Position numbers and translations under genes: made by a program. The notes under the pieces are model-generated. The model saw nothing but the letters and a program-made list of their open reading frames with translations. It had not been told where the DNA came from and did not search any database. From Hermatobates lingyangjiaoensis (lineage: Eukaryota; Arthropoda; Insecta; Hemiptera; Hermatobatidae), in contig JAPFBL010000119.1 of NCBI GenBank assembly GCA_026182355.1, positions 1,622,001 to 1,686,000 on the forward strand: a stretch of DNA of 64,000 bases, given 5' to 3'. Numbering within the stretch: position 1 is the first letter of the stretch; every line of letters begins with the position of its first letter. Shown one piece after another: positions 57,651 to 64,000 of the stretch.

Positions 57651-57775
57651 ATATACAAACACTTTTTCTTTTTCTCGGAGTTTGGGCAGGGATGTAACCC
57701 TGACCAAACTCCGAGAAAAAGAAAAGGTGTTTGTTAATATTTTGTGGTCAAGAAAACAGTACCGTATATATATAT
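57651..57775. repeat. Foldback, about 35-bp arms between TA tracts
   Basis: CAAACAC.TTTTCTTTTTCTC, GGAGTTTGG is mirrored after a short GCAGGGATGTAACCCTGAC centre. TA repeats lie on both sides. Confidence 0.7.
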
Positions 57776-58135
57776 ATAAGCTGCATGCTCTATTGACCGT
57801 CTAAGAGGTTCAATTGAGAAGTTCTCTGAAGTTTAAAGCAGGTCCACAAATAAATCAATGCCAAATTCATATACATATTTTATAATACAATATCTAGGAA
57901 TATGTACGAATTTTGACTAATTTGATTTTTATTTATCCAAATTTGATGTTTTATTCAAATTCTTTTTATAATTTAATAATGATAAATGTTGTTATTTAAC
58001 AAGTATTGTTGAATATTTATATTTGAAATTCATTTCAGTATTATAATGAAATTATTTCATTGTTAAATATTTTTTTACCTACAATCAAATGTTTTTCGGA
58101 ACTATACATGATCATAATGAGATTTTTTAAGCCAT
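57776..58135. other. AT-rich spacer
   Basis: Nothing recognised. Confidence 0.45.
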
Positions 58136-58263
58136 CTGGTGTCCACAAATTACAAGAAATCTTTTCGGGCCTTCCACTCATGACAAGAAATCTTTTCGGG
58201 GGTCCACAAATGATAAGAAATCTTTCAGGAGGTTCACAAGCGAATAAACGTTGAAAAGCCCTG
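58136..58263 (-). mobile_element. hAT-like element, one end only
   Basis: Right terminus TTGAAAAGCCCTG (inverted CAGGGCTTTTCAACG) at 58251-58263. It is preceded by three copies of an AGAAATCTTT.CGGG..TTCACAA unit of about 30 bp, paralleling the subterminal tandem repeats of the element at 44053. The opposite end was not found. Confidence 0.5.
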
Positions 58264-59226
58264 GTTTAATAGAATAGTTTTAAAAGTAATATGGCTTCAG
58301 ACAGTCTCTCAGGTTCAAACCAAACCCTCAATAGCGCCTTGTTGATTTTGTTTATACAAATTTTTCATAGGCAAAAGTAAGAATATTTAAAAATAAAAAA
58401 AAATAAATTGTTCATTTTAACGAGTAATAAATATAATACGGCGGTGTTAAGACATCGAACTCATACAGTGTACTTTATATATAGATGAAGAAATGTCATA
58501 ATGAACACACCTGATTCTCCAATATATTAAGTACCACAAACTCAATCGTATTGAAAAACTAACTCTGATGACCTACTTTGAAACAATATCACTTTAAATT
58601 AATTGAGCGAATTATCACAGAATTATCACTTAATCAGTCAAGCCCAGTTGATTTTGAATTCCTTATCATGTCTTGTCATCCTCTCCTAAAGAAAAACTGC
58701 TGTTCCGAAAACTGTTTTGCTTTTAGTTATATTATATTACTAGACTACCGTGATCCTTTGTGTCACTCAGAAATTATAAGAACAGGTATTGAAATTAATT
58801 CACTGAACATGATTGACAAGGATAATTTTAATAGTTTCTTGTTTTTAAGGCACGGAAACAGATTCTTATATGGCCCAAGCTTTTGATATAGTATTCTTAA
58901 CATGATTCAAGATATATACACAGTAAGTGTATTTAGCAAACTAAAAATCATTTAAAAGTAAAAAAAATATTTATTTTATCATATAAATAAATAAAACATC
59001 AATGCCAGTTATATATATAATGAAATATATTTAAACAAACAAAACTTGTAAATTGAAATATTCAATTTATTTACCTAACATAAAATAACATTAATGAAAG
59101 AAATGTGTCTTTATAATATTACCCTCGCATTTTAACACTTGCATTTTATCTGACAGTTGTGTTAAAGTTTATTTCTAAAATTATTCATTTTTAACCATTA
59201 ATGTAGTAGTTTATTATATATGTATT
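58264..59226. other. Spacer with a foldback fragment
   Basis: 58300-58385 matches one arm of the foldback at 18590. The 102-codon frame at 58578-58886 has no recognised family. Otherwise AT-rich. Confidence 0.4.
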
Positions 59227-59625
59227 TGTTACATTTGTTTATAAAACATTTGTACTACTGTCTTCAACGAGCACGTAAGCCTCTGGGCTACTCTGGCTCC
59301 ATGCTTTTATTTTATTATCAGTGTTTACATTTTACAAATTTTAATTAAAAAAATTTCTTTTGTTACATTTTTATATAATACATTTTCACTACTGCATCGG
59401 CGAACATGCAAGCCTCTGGGCTACCCAAGCTCCATGCCTTTAGTTTATTACCAATGTTTATATTACGGAAATATAAAATTAAAAAAAATTTTTTTGTTGC
59501 ATTTATATACGAGTATAATACATTTACACAACTGTCATCGGCGAGCAAGCAAGACACTTGCTACCCTGGCTCCAATATTGGAAATATTGTGATAATTTTT
59601 TTTTATTTAACATTATTGAAGAAAT
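59227..59625. repeat. Complex tandem repeat, about 135-bp unit, three copies
   Basis: Each unit has TTTGTT.CATTT.TATA, ACTG.CATCGGCGAGCA, AAGCCTCTGGGCTACCC and CTCCATGC.TTTA. Landmark spacing is about 134 and 140 bp. Copies differ by 15-20% by eye. Open frames across it are incidental. Confidence 0.75.
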
Positions 59626-60834
59626 ACATAATATATACTTAATTTCAGGTCTTTGTCTCCGCGGAAAATCGATGAACAAACAAACCTACGAACTTAATAT
59701 ATAGAGATACGTGTACAAAACAATTTGCTATAAAAAATAATTTATTTGATGGAATAATTTCGGAATAAAGTATTATGTAAAAGGAAAATGATCATTACAG
59801 ACTAAAAATAACAGAAGTTGTCCATATAAAAAACTGAAACCATATAGAAATATTTAACTGAAAAATAGTAAAAAAAAATTGATCTTGTCAAGGGCACCAA
59901 GAACATTTCTAGATAATCGCCCAGAATATGATGTCAGTCAACCGGGATTAGGAACAAACAACTTTCACTCATAATACTCTACTCAAATAAATTGAAATCT
60001 CAAATATCACTCACTCACGTCCTCATGGTGACTGGTCAACAGTTGAATCATGTCAACTATAGGAAATGAGTTATTATGTAGGCGAAGTAAAGTAAGTGTT
60101 ATTTAGGGAAATTGAAATATTATCGATAAAGTATAAACGAAATGTAACAAAAATGTTATAATAGAACAACAATAATGTAGCAAAATTATAATAACAATAA
60201 AAAAAATAAAGAAACTGAATAAAAACAAATAAAACTTTCAGACATGCCATATTAATGCAGATAAGGTTGATATTATTTAATCACTTGTAACCCTTTCTAA
60301 CCATATGAGAACTTCAGTAGAAAATATTTCTGAATAGCTTGAAAAATTGCAGGCAAATTATTGTGGATATATCGAAGTTTTAATAAAATCTTCTAGTATT
60401 TCTGTTATTTTCGTATTCATTTTTTGTTAAAAAAATATGATTACTACATATATTACAAAATGTTTAATTTAGGAAGTGACTTCAAAGATATTATACATAT
60501 ATGTACAAAGTTGTCCTACTATATAGATGGAAATGTTATCTGAAATATATTTATTTATTCCATTTATCATGTAAGAACTTGTAATTTTAATTACAGTTTA
60601 GCCAGAAGTTATATAATCATATTACTCGCCAATGTAGGTGACTCCAGAAGAGATATTGGAGGACTGCGTGTTTGACATTCCTGATGTAAACATGTTTCAA
60701 GTATAATAAACTGTTTAGTCGAGAATTTTTTTGTTTCAAATCAAACAAATATCAAATGCCGTCTATTGGTTGACGTAATTGGCAAATATAAACCGCGAAA
60801 CTATTATGTATCGTATGTTTACATTACGGGATGA
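59626..60834. other. AT-rich spacer
   Basis: 59645-59715 (GAACAAACAAACCTACGAAC, then TTAATATATAGAGAT) looks like the end of a transposable element. Nothing else recognised. Confidence 0.4.
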
Positions 60835-60960
60835 TTTAACCGACTTACCTCTTCTGCAGGTTTGGAGTGGCTCGACCGGTTTCGGACTTCAACTATCTTA
60901 AAGGAGATCTGATCTAAATAGTTTGAATGTAGAAAACCTGAATTTAAATGTAAATCTACA
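60835..60960 (-). repeat. Diverged Penelope terminal-repeat remnant
   Basis: On the minus strand GTCCGAAACCGGTCGAGCC, then GAGGTAAGTCGG. This parallels GCCCGAAACCGGTC and GAGGTAAGACGG of the element at 31.4 kb. The CUGANGA box is destroyed, but GAAACCGGTC and the GGTAAG motif are kept. Confidence 0.6.
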
Positions 60961-60989
60961 CTGATTTATTTAGTTTAATGCAGATATAA

Positions 60990-61440
60990 TATTTTCTGTG
61001 GTAATATAAATATGCATGTATTGTATATGGATCATAGATAAAAATAAATAAATTTCCAATCATTCTTTAGGTAAATTTTGAACATTTCCTATGGTTTCTG
61101 GTATTTCTCTGTTACTATAAATATGAATGTATACGTTTATCATTGATAAATATAGATAAATTCCCCGTTTTTTTGAGGTAAATCTTCAGAGGTCTTCTTT
61201 CGTTTTTAAAACTTCAGTGGTGCAATAAATATATAAATGTATTATATATGGATCATATATAAACTTAGATAAATTCTCCACTATTTTTTAGGTACATTTT
61301 GAGAGTTTAATTTCTGGTACTTCTGCGGTACTCTAAATATGCATGTATATGGATCATAGAAAAATTAAGACCAATTCCACGTTGTTATTTAGGTAATTCT
61401 TGAGAGTGTTCTCTACTTTTTGATACTTCGTTCTCTAAAT
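60990..61440. repeat. Complex tandem repeat, about 110-bp unit, four copies
   Basis: Units start near 60996, 61110, 61215 and 61325 with CTGTGGTA..ATAAATATG-like sequence, and contain TATATGGATCATA, AGATAAATTC and TTTAGGTAAATTTTGAGAG. The array starts right beside the Penelope terminal-repeat remnant. Confidence 0.72.
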
Positions 61441-61745
61441 GATTCTTAGGAATCTTGGTTTGGCTGGTGACAAACATGTTAAAAGCTCTGTTGAAATTAA
61501 GTTAAGCAGTAGGGTGTAGTGCGGGCCTAATGAGGAATGTCAAGTCGAGTAATTACAGACAGCCTGCACCGCTTTCTCATCATTTCTACGCTTGATAAGG
61601 AACAGTTTGCGGGCCGTTGGCCGTGCGTGACAGTAGCTGTTTACGGGAAATCTATCGGGCAAGCTTAGAAAGGCGTGAAACGGAGCGTTAAGTCAAAAGC
61701 TGGCCTTTTCTTCTAGACCTTTGCTATCCCTTTACTCTCTGTCTT
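61441..61745. other. GC-richer island, unidentified
   Basis: GCGGGCCGTTGGCCGTGCGT and neighbours contrast with AT-rich flanks. No frame or repeat match is recognised. Confidence 0.35.
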
Positions 61746-63635
61746 TCTCAATTCACCCTTCAAATAATTCAGATTCTTATATTAAGATATCCTCTTCTTG
61801 GCTAAGCGGTGTGTTTGTACTGATCCATTTGTTATCAAGAAAATCCTTTTGTTGATAAACATCTTAGAATTGAAAAGTTTAAATTGTTTTCACATTACTT
61901 TGTTACTTCAGTTAAAATTGAAAAAAAACACGATGATAAGGTAAAATTTACGATAAACCAATGACCAATGCGCTTTCCTGCGATCTGTAGATTTCAAGTT
62001 TGTGGCCTGATAAGCTCTAGATTTTTTGATGTTTGAAAAAAGAAAATATCATGGACGCTGTTCCTCAGAGAAGACGTCAAGCTATTCGTTCCGAGCCTGC
62101 GACATGTTAAATGATTGTTGAGAATTCAAATTGACTTAAATATGGACAAATTTAGGCTTTTTAGTATTCTGTTTGTCGATCAATTGTCACCTCTTTACTA
62201 GTACTACTAAAGTTATTACTACTGCTACTCCATCATCTTTAATGACATTTATTTCTAAGATTCAACGTTCTTTATATATAGTTGTTATTAAATGACAAAA
62301 ATAATTATTGAAAATTGCTCTGGCATTTTCTTTGCAGAATATAAATTTAGTGTATTTCTTTACTCACTATCTACTTCCAACTTTCTCTTTTTCTCCCTTT
62401 CTCTCATTGTAATGCTAAATATTGCAATATATTTATGTGAGGAAATTATATTACAATTTTTACAGTGACAATTTTAATTATTAATATGAAGAAATAATAC
62501 TCACAGAACCACTGCTAGAACTAATGGAGCATTATATCATACTTTTATACGATAACTGAAGTCTCTACTTTGATTCCCAAAATTGACGCACCATCGATAA
62601 GAAAATTCTTAACTTTGATAGTAAACTAGCAATAAATCAAAAATTTTCTACTCAATTGGATATGTTTTTAGTAAAGCGATGGTGAATCGAAGAATAAGTT
62701 TCGCAATTAGCTGTAGGGAATTGGGTAAGGAAACTGTGGGAAGACCCAAGGCAAGAAGAGCGCCTGCATGAGAACTGGGTGTGTTATTGCAACTCTCTAA
62801 TAGAACCATTAATACTTAATTTTCCCTTTTTTTTTTACTTTCTTCTGGCCTTATTTCCACATGTGATCTACATTTTTTGGTATTCCTTTCACATTTTAAT
62901 TCACAATTTTTTCACGACCTTTGATTAGAAAGGAACACTTTTCTTCTTTAAGTCTCATATATTACAATATGTTTTCCACAGATTATAATTAAAATAGAAC
63001 TACTGCTATTGTTTTTTCATTGTTTATTTATTATAAGTTAATTTAAAAATATCCTCGTTAATATGAAATACACTTTTGCGGCTCTCTAAATATTTTTAAC
63101 TGTACCGTTTCTGTATTAATTCATTATTATTGTTTAGTGTTCCATATAACTCCTTCAAGCTTAACTAGATAGTCAGTTTTTGATTTCTCTTTTTTAACAG
63201 TTAAATAGTAGTAGGGAATAGATATATTAACTTCAAATAGATTCTTTATTCATGTAATTTTTATTACCAACAATTACCTGTTTTCAATTATTTACAATGT
63301 CACCAAAAGACACGTTACAACAGTTTGTGTGCCAACAAAAATAGCTGTGTGAACGTATTAAAGCAGAAAGGCAATAACAAAAGTATTGCATTTAGCTTAA
63401 ATTTTTTGATTTCAAGTTTTCAACAAGAATACAAGTTTTGTCTGGACCTCATCAGTACACTAAATAGTTTTATCAATTGGTCCGTCTGGTTTGTGTGTGT
63501 GTGTATGTTGTGAGTAAGTGTTTGTTATATTTGTTTTTAGTCCCTCTTATATGCGATTGATGTGTTTTCTTGATTAAGACCAGGGAGCCTTGAACGAATT
63601 TTTAATGAATGTAATATTCGTGAGAATATATAGAG
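61746..63635. other. AT-rich spacer
   Basis: No supported feature. Confidence 0.45.
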
Positions 63636-63639
63636 ATAT

Positions 63640-63845
63640 AGACCATCTCCAATGGAGACCGGTCTCCAACCGTCTCTATACCAGTGCGCTTGGTTTCCCT
63701 CTCTTATCTCTCCTGAAGACGGTTCAACCGAAAATTAGAGACTGTAAGTTTGTGTTTTTAATTTCTCTATATTTCTTTATGTACATTGAACTGTATTTGT
63801 CCATTTCGGATTGTATTTTCATCGAAAATTTGTATATATATATAA
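63640..63845 (+). repeat. Family C hammerhead repeat, single intact arm
   Basis: Order: GGTCTCCAACCGTCTCTATA, CCAGTGCGCTTGGTTTCC, the ribozyme, GTAAGTTTGTGTTTTTAATT, TTGTCCATTTCGGATTGTAT, then a TA-rich end. It is the best-preserved family C copy and serves as reference for 7640, 16735, 17885, 21655, 32815 and 50600. Confidence 0.72.
63709..63741 (+). ncRNA. Hammerhead-like ribozyme, family C, intact
   Basis: Helix I TCTC 63709-63712 pairs with GAGA 63738-63741. CTGAAGA is 63713-63719, extra C 63720, helix II GGT 63721-63723 with ACC 63727-63729, GAAA 63730-63733, AATT minimal helix III 63733-63736, A63737 at the cleavage position. GTAAGT follows at 63744-63749. An alternative register pairs C63720 with G63730. 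Confidence 0.7.
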
Positions 63846-64000
63846 TAAACATAAAAAATGTATATATCAACATATTATTATATACTATATAATACAATAT
63901 GACTCACTTTCAATACCCTATCTCTGTTAATGGGCTTCGTAAGAATAGGATGTGTAGCCGTGAGAAGTCTGCAGTTAACTCTTTTATGTATATATTGTTA
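63846..64000 (-). repeat. Partial repeat of the GTGAG type at window end
   Basis: On the minus strand the sequence contains GTATTGAAAGTGAGTC, as at the ends of the 18241 and 20325 repeats. The window stops before a core could be confirmed. Confidence 0.4.

Noticed and set aside
58578..58886. 102-codon plus frame as a gene
   Set aside because: No domain, signal peptide or homolog recognised. Composition matches surrounding AT-rich DNA.

Overview
The window reads as intergenic or intronic DNA of an animal genome. It is very AT-rich, crowded with (TA)n and (CA)n microsatellites, and I recognise no cellular protein-coding gene in 64 kb. The transposon types (Penelope-like elements with GIY-YIG endonuclease, Helitrons, hAT-type non-autonomous elements) and the style of repeats suggest an invertebrate, possibly a lophotrochozoan or cnidarian. 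The species cannot be fixed from the sequence. The only long open frames belong to one retroelement.

Layout: 1-2.5 kb has nothing recognisable. 2.5-4.5 kb is a nest of hammerhead-bearing foldback repeats around a Penelope-like endonuclease fragment. 4.7-6.1 kb is a Helitron with a decayed Pif1-like helicase, and related copies or ends lie at 10.3-11.2, 12.8, 14.2-14.6 and 49.1 kb. 7.3-9.5 and 16.7-21.8 kb are further foldback and ribozyme repeats with decayed Penelope fragments, and 22.0-22.9 kb is an inverted pair of such fragments. 23.2-27.2 kb is mostly unannotated.

27.2-31.5 kb holds the main object: a young Penelope-like retroelement present as two 5'-truncated copies joined head to head. 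The arms are 1,825 bp and appear identical in length and encoded protein. The spacer is 648 bp, and the whole unit is bracketed by a 13-bp direct repeat that looks like a target-site duplication. 32.2-33.0 kb holds three more hammerhead repeats. 35.2 and 36.2 kb hold two copies of an interspersed repeat also seen at 25.9 kb. 38-39.7 kb holds more foldbacks. 42.9-43.9 kb has a perfect 108-bp inverted repeat, 44.05-44.67 kb an hAT-like element, and 45.1-45.4 and 50.3-51.9 kb further hammerhead repeats. 59.2-59.7 and 61.0-61.4 kb are complex tandem repeats. The window ends in another hammerhead repeat at 63.6-63.8 kb.

The unifying theme is a hammerhead-like ribozyme motif recurring in at least six sequence-distinct repeat families. 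Its parts are CUGANGA, a short covarying helix II, GAAA and a minimal helix III. In the best copies a helix I closes the structure, and helix III is a self-complementary 4-6-mer. Nearly all copies carry one extra nucleotide between CUGANGA and helix II, and several families have a GTRAGT splice-donor-like motif just downstream. Hammerheads are known in the terminal repeats of Penelope-like elements. Here the ribozymes sit next to Penelope coding fragments at five places (3.4-4.3, 8.7-9.1, 27.3, 31.4 and 51.5 kb), so these repeats are best read as autonomous, truncated and solo Penelope-type terminal repeats.
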